This document shows, in pieces, positions 48,898 to 57,539 of a DNA stretch of 58,641 nucleotides; the first letter of the stretch is position 1; each line of letters begins with the position of its first letter. The DNA comes from a virus: IMG/VR virus record IMGVR_UViG_3300021090_000949, positions 1 through 58,641 of that record; one strand, given 5' to 3'. Under the pieces are notes generated by a model. The model had not been told where the DNA came from. It ran no database searches and saw only the letters and a program-made list of their open reading frames with translations. The translations under genes were made by a program, and so were the position numbers.

Positions 48898-51653
48898 TAT
48901 CTATTCTTCCACCTTGGAAGGTTCTGGTAATAGACCACCGAGTCACTGACCGGGACCCGGAATTTCTGAACTTCCACGATCTTATCATTAAATCGATTCT
49001 TGATTGTCGCGCGATAGCAGCTGCTATCGTTGGTGAAGAGTTGGTTGGGATACAGATTGACCAATGCCAGCCCGTTTGCGTCTCCCCGGAACCGCATCTG
49101 CTCGAAACTGGCTGCGATCAGCGAATTGTTGATCCTTAGCAGTGAGTCAGGATGCGCGGCGAGCAGTTCGACGGTAACCGCCAGAGAGTCATTGGCTGTG
49201 CCATCCGGTTTCTTTAGCAAGAAGGCGACGGTCGAGGTAAGGGTGTCCGAGTCAACCACAATTGCGGCGCAGAATCGCATGGTGTCGACCCCCACACCGG
49301 AGACGGTGAAGGAATCTGTCTCCGGCAGATAGCGAGGATCGGCATGCAGCCTGACCCAGTTCCCCGCGTTGAGTCCAAGTGCAGCTCGTCCAAGATTGTC
49401 GGTGGTCACCATATATGGATCAGCCGACTGCGCTTGGTTGTTGAAATAGATCGCCATTTGTGGGACAACCTCGTCAGGCGCGGCGGACGTGTCGATCACG
49501 ACAATCGTTCTTGTGTAGCCCAAAGAATCGCCGCAACTGGAGCCCCCTCCCCCACCAGCTCCAATGCGGGAGTAGTAGTAGGCCATCTTACTGGGATCTC
49601 CCAGGTTGTCCTGGTGGCCAACGGTATCTGCGTCATGCATTCGGTTCGTGATATTCGCGGCGAGTGCACCGGTATCACTCGGCGTGAGCGGAACAACTCC
49701 ATCGACATTGACGACTTCCGCGTGGATCAGATTGATGCTGTCGCGAATTGCCAGGAGGCGCGCAATTAACGTATCCACTTCCGGTCTCAGCCAGACCTCT
49801 CCCCCGGATCCGCCTTCAACCGCGAGACGCAGGAAAGCAACCAACGTGGTATCATTATCCAGCGTCTGATCGAGCGTGTCTTTGATCTCCGTATATTCTC
49901 CCGGTGCGAGCTGGGCGGTCGTGCGCCCCGTGCTCGCGGTGATGGCGAGATCCGAGAAGTTCGTAGGGAAAGACTGTGACAACGAGTAGCCCGACTTATC
50001 AGCGTTCGAAGCGACCGTCACTCGTCCTGAACCGTCGATCGAGAAGAGGCTAAAGTTTGTAGGGAAGGTGGGCGGACTCCAGCCGTTGAGATTACCAACC
50101 TCCGCATGAACCAGATTCATACTATCGCGCAGAGCGAGGAGCCTTGCGATCAGGGTGTCGACCTCCGGGCGCAACCAGACTTCGTCGGCAACGCCACCGG
50201 CAGCCGCCAATCTCAGAAGCTGCAGAACGGTGCTATCGTTATCGAGGGCCTCATTGATTGTATCTTTGATCTCTGTATACTCACCAGCTTCCAAGGATGC
50301 AGTGTACCCGGTCTTATCGTTATTCGTGCCGACCGTCACATCAGCAACTTTCCGCTGTGCTATGGTAGTTGAGTCGCCACCTGAACCGGTGGCGATGCCC
50401 CAAACAGTTCGTTTGACCACACGAGCGACCACACCGGAATCAGCTCCAGTCGATGCTCCAGTCTGGCTATAATAATAGGGCATCTTGGTTGGATCGCTGA
50501 TCTCAGCCTGGTGCCCTACCGTATCTTCTTCCGCGACCTGGAAAGCAGCTGTATCACCAATCGTAGTAGCCACACCGGGACCGAGACTCCCGACTGCGAC
50601 ATAACCAGTACTGGCAGTAATTGACAGATCAGAGAAATTAGTCGGGAAGGTTTGAGTTAAGGAGTAGCCTGTCTTGTCCGCATTGGTACCCACAGTCACA
50701 CGGCCGGTTGATGCCGTGATCGCTAAGTCTCCAAAATTGGCAGGGAAGTTTTGGACGAGCGAATATCCAGTTTTATCGGCATTCGTCCCGACTGTTACCC
50801 TGCCGGTTCCGGCCGTAATTGAGAGGTCAGCAAAATTGGTCGGGAAGGTTGGAGGAGTCCAACCATTCGTGTTGACCACCTCGGCATGGACCAAGTTGAC
50901 GGAATCCCTCATCGCGAGGACCCGGTTAATGATCGAATCTCGCTGTGCGGCAGTCCATACCTCGCTGCCGGCTGATATTGTAGAGAGAATGGCGCGAAGA
51001 TAAGCAACGAGCGTCGTGTCATTATCCAGCGCTGAGTTGAACGCGCCCATACGAACCAACACGGAGTCAGTTGCGGCCGCGAAGGTTGATCGAGTCGAGA
51101 TCGCGGCATCGAGGTTCGGAGCTTCAGATGCGTTGATTGCACTGGCTGCGATCTTGTTCGCGGTGATCGCGTCGTCCTGAAGCGTGACTCCGGTGGTCAC
51201 CGAATTGACTGAGCCACTGACATTTCCGGCAACGGAGCCAACCGATCCCACCACATTGCCGCCGACATTGCCGGTCACCGAACCGACTGAGCCCGAGAGA
51301 TTCCCGGTAATATTGCCGGTCATGCTGAACGTTTGTGCCGACGCGAGGACCTGGTTATTTCGAGTGACCGCAGAAGCATGATTAGTGAACGTGTCATTCG
51401 TTGCGTTCGTCCACATGAACTCAAGGTCCCAGTTGTACAGGTCGTCGAGGGTGAGGATCGTATCCTTGTAGCCGAGAGCTGAGATATCGACATCCACTGA
51501 GTCTATCAGGGTCGTATATTCCCGCACCCACCTTATCCGAACATCGGTATAGTCCGTAGACTGGAGATGAATTCGTTTGTCGAAGGTTGCAGCATCGAGG
51601 AACGATTGGCCTAAAGCCAAAACCATCAATGCACATACGATCAACTTCTTCAT
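48897..51653 (-). CDS. Exported repeat-rich fibre-like protein
   Basis: A 918-residue protein; start at 51653 (GAGGAGA upstream). Signal peptide MKKLIVCALMVLALGQSFLD with probable cleavage near 21-24. Then GNxxGNxSGSVGSVTGN-type short repeats, several copies of a unit around NFxDLxITAxTGRVTVGTNA with KTGYSL, and three copies of a helical unit (EVWLRPEVDTLIARLLALRD ... NLVHAEV). The C-terminal part is Ig-like. Composition is fibre-like, but the signal peptide is unusual for a virion component. Confidence 0.75.
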   Translation of the reverse strand: MKKLIVCALMVLALGQSFLDAATFDKRIHLQSTDYTDVRIRWVREYTTLIDSVDVDISALGYKDTILTLDDLYNWDLEFMWTNATNDTFTNHASAVTRNNQVLASAQTFSMTGNITGNLSGSVGSVTGNVGGNVVGSVGSVAGNVSGSVNSVTTGVTLQDDAITANKIAASAINASEAPNLDAAISTRSTFAAATDSVLVRMGAFNSALDNDTTLVAYLRAILSTISAGSEVWTAAQRDSIINRVLAMRDSVNLVHAEVVNTNGWTPPTFPTNFADLSITAGTGRVTVGTNADKTGYSLVQNFPANFGDLAITASTGRVTVGTNADKTGYSLTQTFPTNFSDLSITASTGYVAVGSLGPGVATTIGDTAAFQVAEEDTVGHQAEISDPTKMPYYYSQTGASTGADSGVVARVVKRTVWGIATGSGGDSTTIAQRKVADVTVGTNNDKTGYTASLEAGEYTEIKDTINEALDNDSTVLQLLRLAAAGGVADEVWLRPEVDTLIARLLALRDSMNLVHAEVGNLNGWSPPTFPTNFSLFSIDGSGRVTVASNADKSGYSLSQSFPTNFSDLAITASTGRTTAQLAPGEYTEIKDTLDQTLDNDTTLVAFLRLAVEGGSGGEVWLRPEVDTLIARLLAIRDSINLIHAEVVNVDGVVPLTPSDTGALAANITNRMHDADTVGHQDNLGDPSKMAYYYSRIGAGGGGGSSCGDSLGYTRTIVVIDTSAAPDEVVPQMAIYFNNQAQSADPYMVTTDNLGRAALGLNAGNWVRLHADPRYLPETDSFTVSGVGVDTMRFCAAIVVDSDTLTSTVAFLLKKPDGTANDSLAVTVELLAAHPDSLLRINNSLIAASFEQMRFRGDANGLALVNLYPNQLFTNDSSCYRATIKNRFNDKIVEVQKFRVPVSDSVVYYQNLPRWKNR

Positions 51654-51654
51654 C

Positions 51655-52434
51655 TTAATATCTCCTCGAGGCTTTATCCGCCTTTTGCCGGAATCCAGCT
51701 TGATCGGCCTGATATAGAGAATTGGGCAGCGACGACACGACAGGAGTCGAATCGGCAATGGCGACGCCTATAGCAAGTGCATCATCACTGGACTGTGTCC
51801 ACCCCATCGTTACATCTACAGTAGAAATTATATCATAGTAATAGACACCCATAGTCTGAGATGTAAAATCGAACGCATAAGCCGATGTCCAATTAGCTAA
51901 CGGGGTATTGCTTGATGGAGCATTTTCTCCGGAATGAAAGGCTTCGGCACAAAACGATGATACTCCACCAAGTGCCAAAGTTGCACTCAGGCTTGTGCCA
52001 CCAGTCGTAGTAATCGTAATATCGATGTCTTGTACTTTTGTTAGACTCGTAGTACCTGTTACTGTTATAGCAGTAGCCGTTTTAACCGAAGTATTTGTTA
52101 CGGTCACTACGACTGATTGAGTATTGGCAGGAACTCCAGCACCAAGAAAATATGCGTAAACAGTTCCAGGTTCACCGGTAGCACGGGCAAACGGCGAACC
52201 GGTTACCTCTGTCATGTTTACTCCGCCGTAGGTAACACCAGAAACCTCGTCTGTGGCTCCGACATTTTGTACGATAAAGACAATGACTCCTTTTGGTGAA
52301 GCTCCTGCGGTATGATTCCAAGTCAAATTACCAGTCCCCGGAGTTCCATGCGATGTTAAGGCATCGAAAGCCACAGCATAGGTCATGCTACAGGAGCCTA
52401 ACAACAATATGAGTATCAGTTTAATCAAATTCAT
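51655..52434 (-). CDS. Putative exported lipoprotein, beta-rich
   Basis: A 259-residue protein; start at 52434 by ATGA overlap. Signal LIKLILILLLGSCSMTYAVA with a relaxed lipobox (LGSC). The body is beta-strand-rich Thr/Val (VVVTVTNTSVKTATAITVTG; DIDITITTTGGTSLSA). The gene is clearly more AT-rich than its neighbours, suggesting recent transfer. It resembles surface-adhesin-type domains; exact family unknown. Confidence 0.65.
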   Translation of the reverse strand: MNLIKLILILLLGSCSMTYAVAFDALTSHGTPGTGNLTWNHTAGASPKGVIVFIVQNVGATDEVSGVTYGGVNMTEVTGSPFARATGEPGTVYAYFLGAGVPANTQSVVVTVTNTSVKTATAITVTGTTSLTKVQDIDITITTTGGTSLSATLALGGVSSFCAEAFHSGENAPSSNTPLANWTSAYAFDFTSQTMGVYYYDIISTVDVTMGWTQSSDDALAIGVAIADSTPVVSSLPNSLYQADQAGFRQKADKASRRY

Positions 52435-55400
52435 CAGTATGCTTTCGGCTTTCCAATGAGCCACGCCTTTGCGATGTAGACCTTGCCAGCCGCGTTCGCG
52501 TTGAAATTAGTTCGGAACCGGGCCACCCAACTGGAACCAGCCAGCTTGAAATCCCGATCCATTGGATAGGCGACATAGGCCCAGCTCGTCGAAGTGAGAG
52601 CGACATCCACCGATCTGATCGAGTCAGCTGCAAAGGCAGCGTCGCCGGAAGGATGAATGAAGAATAGGCTGTCGATAGTTGTTCCTGTGCCTGAGACTTT
52701 GTAGAGGATGCCGACAGAGTCCGCGTCGAACGTGCAGTCGACCGATCCTCCGACCTCGAAGGAATCATTGAGCGCGGTCGAAACATCGCTCGATGCATTC
52801 ATCACCATCCACCGCTCAGCTGTTCCATTGAACCGACCGAAGTGAAGCTCCAGGGAGTCCGTCGCAGCCGGGAGGGTAGACCTCGCATAGACGTCCGTCG
52901 CCGGAAGCCTCGTCAATCGGTGCTGGATATCCGACCATGAGATCGCTGAAGCTGCGATGTTGGTCGAGTCGATCACATCTGCGGCGACGGTGAGTGAGGT
53001 CGCTCCAGTCACTTCGCCTGTGTGAGTGACGTTGTACTTATTGGTAGCACCTTCGGTCAGGTCATCGGTGGAAACCTGATTGGCTCCTGTGCCGAAATCT
53101 ATGTGCGTGTCGTCGATGCCATCGGCTTTGACTTCAAGCTGACCTGAAGCCGTCGTGTCTATTGAATTGTTATCGAAATCGGCGAGGCCGAAGAACCTGG
53201 CGGCGATGTACGCTCTCACCGCAGCGGAATCTACCACAAACCGCATCACATCATAATCGGTCGAGTCTTCTCGCTGGATATCGAGCCAGGCGCCCTCCTT
53301 TATCTTAAGGAGATTATTAAGGATCGAGTAATATGTCGAGCCGTCGAAGATCGAGAGCGAATCTTGCGTCCCTGAACCAGCACCATCGTCCGTATTTGGC
53401 GCCCATGCAGTACCACTCCATTCTAATACTTGACCAGTACTGGCACCAGATTGCGCGATTATGCCAGGCTCCATTTTATCGTTGTCCGTCGCGTCACCCG
53501 CCAGTTGATCCGGGTCAAGATCGGTAGCGCAGGAGTCGTTTGCCCAGCCGAGAGAATCCGGCGTCGGAGTGGTTTGGAGTTTCTGTATTTGGCCGTTTGT
53601 TCCTGTAGTGGTAGGGAGACTGTAGTTTGTGAACGTGATCTTTCCTGTCGTGGAGACGGTGAATCTGTCGGCGACACCTGATCGACGAAGCACGAAATCA
53701 TCAGTCGTGGCGTTGTGCTTGATCTGCCATTGCCCTGCTCCAACTTCCTGAAAGAAGATAGATGGATCGCCGGATGTCGCATCGAGGACGATATTGGCCG
53801 AAGCGCGTTCGATTTCAAGTGGGCCTGCCGGAGTCGTGATTGCCGCTCCGATGCCGACGTTATTGTGGAATATCACTTGACCGATGAGTCGGCTCGTCCC
53901 GGCTACGTAGAGCGAATCATTAATCGCCAGAGTATCTGTCTTATTGAACTTGACAATGTCAGCCGTTGACCCGCTTATACCCGCCGTGACATTCGGCGCC
54001 AGATAATTCTCGATGATCAAGTTCTTCGACGATGAAGTCAAAAGGAGACCATAAGCCTGCGTACTGTTCGGGCTGGAGCATACGTTGCCGCGTACGTCAT
54101 TATGCAAGCAACTGTTCAAAGCAATTCCAGCGAATGTACCAGAAGTAAGAGAGTCGTTATTGACGCAAACATTGCCGCTGATCGTCGAGAAGTCAGTTGA
54201 GAGAAGATAGATGCCGTTCTGCTCCGCCTTCTGAATGGTGTTGTTGGCGATCGTGATGTACTCGCCTCCTGATGCGCCTTCCGAGTAGATGCCGTGACCA
54301 TTGGTCTGGGATACGACGTTGCCGGTCACTGAACTGTAATGAGAACTCTCGAGGTGAATGCCATAGCCATTGGCACCGTAGACCTTGTTGCCGGTCACGG
54401 TGCAAAAGTCGCCCGCGACTCTGATAGCAGTCGTATCGCAGGCATAAACCAGGTTATCGGATATCACGTAATGATCCCCAGATGCAGCATTGATCGCATT
54501 GTCGGTCTGGTCGTAAAAACTGTTCCCGGTTATCGTGATGTTCTGCGACTGGACGCTGACGGATGAAGTATAAACTCCGCGCCCGGCGCACTCGACAAAG
54601 CTATTGCCTGAGACGGTCGTATTGTAGCCCTCTTGCAAGTGCACCGTCGTCTGGTTGCATCTCAAAAACAGATTGTCAGAAATGATGATATTCCTGAGCG
54701 TGTCGCCGCCCTCAATGTTGACGTCGATCGCGGCTCCACCGGCAGTGATCACATTACCATAGATCGTGACCTCTGAGGCTTTGCATAAAACTCCGGATGG
54801 AATTAACCCGCCGAATAGGTAGCCGATTGGCTGTCCGGCGATCTTGTTATTGCTGATGATGATTCGGCGAGTCGTGAGCCCACTGGCCGTTATCCCTTCT
54901 TCCCCGTTCGCCCACAAGGTATTCCCGGATATCTCAACATCCGTAGAACCATTACGGACGGCGATCGCATCCTTGTCTGCTCCCGCGATGAAACATCCCC
55001 TTATCGTCGACTTGGATATATTCTTGAACGAGACGACATCAGCGGAATCCGGTTCTGAGTAACTGGCATAAGCCTTGCCGCCATCCAGGGAGAGGTTTTC
55101 GATAACGATCCCCGTATTGCCGGCTGTCGTGTCTGCGTTCTCGATCATCGTCCGAGTAACGGCTCCGGACATCTTGAGCGTCGCCCCTTCGCCGCTTCCG
55201 ATGATGCTGGTATGTGAAGGAAGATAGAGAGTGGCATCGATCAGATAGACTGAGTTACTCAACGGGACGAATACCACTCCACCTGAATCAGGGAGCGCGT
55301 CGATAGCAGCTTGAATCGCTGCTCGGTCATTCGTCGTGCCGTCGCCTTTGGCGCCGAAATCGCGGACGTTCTTCCATTGCTTGTTTTTCACGTAGGCCGG

Positions 55401-55478
55401 GACCGACACCGGCGAATCCTGTGCCAGTGCGGGCAGCGCCCAGATGATCAGCAACAAACCGAAGAGGATGCGTTTCAT
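52434..55478 (-). CDS. Exported beta-helix tailspike-like protein
   Basis: A 1014-residue protein. Signal peptide LFGLLLIIWALPALAQ, then the pectate-lyase/tailspike head VRDFGAKGDGTTNDRAAIQA, a long parallel beta-helix (repeats such as NxISGNxxxxN and YVISDN) to about residue 520, then fibre-type segments (DDTHIDFGTGANQVSTDDL, HTGEVTGATSLTV) and a C-terminal beta domain. Tailspikes of this shape cut or bind host glycans. A Sec signal on such a protein is odd, because tailspikes are assembled in the cytoplasm. Confidence 0.8.
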   Translation of the reverse strand: MKRILFGLLLIIWALPALAQDSPVSVPAYVKNKQWKNVRDFGAKGDGTTNDRAAIQAAIDALPDSGGVVFVPLSNSVYLIDATLYLPSHTSIIGSGEGATLKMSGAVTRTMIENADTTAGNTGIVIENLSLDGGKAYASYSEPDSADVVSFKNISKSTIRGCFIAGADKDAIAVRNGSTDVEISGNTLWANGEEGITASGLTTRRIIISNNKIAGQPIGYLFGGLIPSGVLCKASEVTIYGNVITAGGAAIDVNIEGGDTLRNIIISDNLFLRCNQTTVHLQEGYNTTVSGNSFVECAGRGVYTSSVSVQSQNITITGNSFYDQTDNAINAASGDHYVISDNLVYACDTTAIRVAGDFCTVTGNKVYGANGYGIHLESSHYSSVTGNVVSQTNGHGIYSEGASGGEYITIANNTIQKAEQNGIYLLSTDFSTISGNVCVNNDSLTSGTFAGIALNSCLHNDVRGNVCSSPNSTQAYGLLLTSSSKNLIIENYLAPNVTAGISGSTADIVKFNKTDTLAINDSLYVAGTSRLIGQVIFHNNVGIGAAITTPAGPLEIERASANIVLDATSGDPSIFFQEVGAGQWQIKHNATTDDFVLRRSGVADRFTVSTTGKITFTNYSLPTTTGTNGQIQKLQTTPTPDSLGWANDSCATDLDPDQLAGDATDNDKMEPGIIAQSGASTGQVLEWSGTAWAPNTDDGAGSGTQDSLSIFDGSTYYSILNNLLKIKEGAWLDIQREDSTDYDVMRFVVDSAAVRAYIAARFFGLADFDNNSIDTTASGQLEVKADGIDDTHIDFGTGANQVSTDDLTEGATNKYNVTHTGEVTGATSLTVAADVIDSTNIAASAISWSDIQHRLTRLPATDVYARSTLPAATDSLELHFGRFNGTAERWMVMNASSDVSTALNDSFEVGGSVDCTFDADSVGILYKVSGTGTTIDSLFFIHPSGDAAFAADSIRSVDVALTSTSWAYVAYPMDRDFKLAGSSWVARFRTNFNANAAGKVYIAKAWLIGKPKAY

Positions 55479-55494
55479 GGTTCTATCACGTCTC

Positions 55495-55932
55495 TTAGAA
55501 AGTCACGTTGAAATCGTTCACCTTGTTCGGCTTCAACGTGTCCGGGATGATGAACGACTTGATGTTCGAGATATCCGACCAGTTTGGCGTTTCGTCGGCA
55601 GTCTTGATTGCCGAGTAGTAGGTCACACCCGTCAGCAGCGACAGTCCCTTGGTGACTGATTCAGGGGAACCGGCGACCTTAGGCGCAGGCAACCCGGTGA
55701 CAGGTTTGCAGGCCGACCAGAAGCTGGTCAGACTGTCCGAGGTACGGGCATAACGAATGTCGTAAGCAGATGCCTGACCGATCATCCCGTCATCGCCAGG
55801 CGCGGTCCAACTGAAGGTCACATTGACCGTGACCGTTTGTGAATGGGTTTTGTCGCATCCGATCAGCATCAACTGCAATAGGGCGAGTAACATCGCCAGC
55901 ATGGTCAGTCTAAACATCTTTGTTCGGGTCAT
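55495..55932 (-). CDS. FN3-domain lipoprotein
   Basis: A 145-residue protein from the ATG at 55932 (GGAGG 6 nt upstream; longer frames overlap the portal). Signal LTMLAMLLALLQLMLIGC with a clear lipobox (LIGC), then one fibronectin type III domain (VTFSWTAPGDDGMIGQASAY ... SDISNIKS). It would be lipid-anchored on the periplasmic or outer side. Start overlaps the portal end by 23 nt. Confidence 0.78.
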   Translation of the reverse strand: MTRTKMFRLTMLAMLLALLQLMLIGCDKTHSQTVTVNVTFSWTAPGDDGMIGQASAYDIRYARTSDSLTSFWSACKPVTGLPAPKVAGSPESVTKGLSLLTGVTYYSAIKTADETPNWSDISNIKSFIIPDTLKPNKVNDFNVTF

Positions 55933-57301
55933 CGCCATCCTCCGGGTTTGGGAGATCCTCGGGTGGGAGCTCCTGCAGTTGTGTGGATAGTTTTTCCATG
56001 ATCCCCTTGATTTCTTCTGGGGTACACCCCAGCCAGCCAAGGAACTTCTCGATCGGGATGACCGTATCGCCGCCACTATTGAGGAAGGTCGCGGTTGCTT
56101 CGGCTCGCGTCTTCGCAACGTCAGCCTTCTCTTTGTCAGATGGCGAGAGTAGATCATCCCACTTCACATTGTATTGGGCAGCCTGTTTTCGCTTGAGGAT
56201 GCCCACCTCGACCAGGCGATCAAAGAATGGGCGAATGATACTTGGCTCGCAAAACTGCTCGCGCCGGCTCTTGATCTGGCGGAACCACCGGACGAGGTCC
56301 ATAGTCGAGGCAAGCTCGCCGAGTTCTGAGCCCAACAGCACGCGCTTGGGGATCCGCTTGCCCGCTGCGACCATGTCCAGCTGCATCGAGAAGTGATTAA
56401 TCGGGTCAGAGATCTGTTGGACCAGCTCTTTCGCTTCGACCCCCTGCAACAGCAGGAATTTCTTCATGCGGTGGACCAGGTCGAGGATCTTCTCTTCGTA
56501 TTTTGCCTTGACGTCGTCCCCGATCGTGAAGGTCTTGTCCAAATTGAAGACCATACCGGGATCGGCCAGGCGCCAGAATGCTTCCGCGTCCGCACCGACC
56601 AGTTTTTCGATATCATAAAGGCGATTGAAGATCACCTCCAGCTGCGGCGTCCCCTCCACCGGATTGGTCAGACATTCCTGAGCCACATGGATAACTCTGG
56701 TGTAATGAACATCTGTCGGTGTCACTTTATCGCCGACGCCTATCGATAAGGAATAAAGAACGGGCAAGCCATACCGAGGACTCTGAGGACTCGTGTCGGT
56801 CGACTTGATAGTGATCGACCCCTCACCGTATGGTGTGGCGTACAGTAGGTCAGACGACGTCGTTGCCGGCTGAGTCAGGCTGGTCGAGCTATCCTTGAAT
56901 CCAAGGAGTAAGACCGCATACTTCCCGAGCGATGACAGGATATCCAGCCGTGAGAAGACCTGCTGCAATCGAAACTTGGTGACGATCTCAGTGGCCGCGC
57001 GCTCGAACACAGTGTCCTGTTCTGCGGACTCTTCGATGGTCGGGAACGTCTCCCAAGACGCGGCTACGGGAGCATTGATAACGCCCTTGGCTATCTCATT
57101 ACGCAGGTAGTATGACTGATAGTCGATGTAGGTCGGCTCCTTCTTGTAGCCGAGCGTTTTGGTCAGATCGCGCTGACCATCGTATTGCTTGCCCATCGCT
57201 TCGCCGATGCGTTGCCTCTCGAACAGGGTGCTCGACAGTCCGCGAAGTTCTGAGATGATCGCGGACGCTTGGGCCGCCGACATGGATGACTTGCCGCTCA
57301 T
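55910..57301 (-). CDS. Portal protein (DUF1073 type)
   Basis: A 463-residue protein: KTLGYKKEPTYIDYQSYYLR, ARxWxxFP-like VAASWETFPTIEES, and VLLGSELGELASTMDLVRWF match DUF1073-type portals. It forms the dodecameric ring through which DNA enters and leaves the head. The order terminase, small gene, portal is as usual. Confidence 0.87.
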   Translation of the reverse strand: MSGKSSMSAAQASAIISELRGLSSTLFERQRIGEAMGKQYDGQRDLTKTLGYKKEPTYIDYQSYYLRNEIAKGVINAPVAASWETFPTIEESAEQDTVFERAATEIVTKFRLQQVFSRLDILSSLGKYAVLLLGFKDSSTSLTQPATTSSDLLYATPYGEGSITIKSTDTSPQSPRYGLPVLYSLSIGVGDKVTPTDVHYTRVIHVAQECLTNPVEGTPQLEVIFNRLYDIEKLVGADAEAFWRLADPGMVFNLDKTFTIGDDVKAKYEEKILDLVHRMKKFLLLQGVEAKELVQQISDPINHFSMQLDMVAAGKRIPKRVLLGSELGELASTMDLVRWFRQIKSRREQFCEPSIIRPFFDRLVEVGILKRKQAAQYNVKWDDLLSPSDKEKADVAKTRAEATATFLNSGGDTVIPIEKFLGWLGCTPEEIKGIMEKLSTQLQELPPEDLPNPEDGDDPNKDV

Positions 57302-57537
57302 TCGCCGTTTTCTCCGAGGATCTCATTAACCCGATCTAAGGGCATGTGCTCTTTCTCGATGAGGTACCAGCGGGCGAAGTTGACGACTGCCCAAGTACGC
57401 CGTTCGAGGTTTCCGAGGTCTTTCACGAGTGACGATAACTTGTACTGCATCACGCCATAGGTGACGGCAAAGGTCAGAACCGGTAACCCGATCTGCATAA
57501 CGATACTCAAGTCTACCACCACTGGAATGCCCTCCAT
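57298..57537 (-). CDS. Small membrane protein between terminase and portal
   Basis: A 79-residue protein from the ATG at 57537. One hydrophobic span (about 9-31, SIVMQIGLPVLTFAVTYGVM), then a charged helical tail (LEKEHMPLDRVNEI-type). Coupled to the portal by overlap. A membrane protein here is unusual; it might be a lysis or assembly factor. Confidence 0.65.
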   Translation of the reverse strand: MEGIPVVVDLSIVMQIGLPVLTFAVTYGVMQYKLSSLVKDLGNLERRTWAVVNFARWYLIEKEHMPLDRVNEILGENGE

Positions 57538-57539
57538 AA

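Noticed and set aside
50000-51400. Possible CRISPR or DNA repeat array in the fibre gene
   Set aside because: Repeats are imperfect, in frame and protein-coding, with no spacer pattern.
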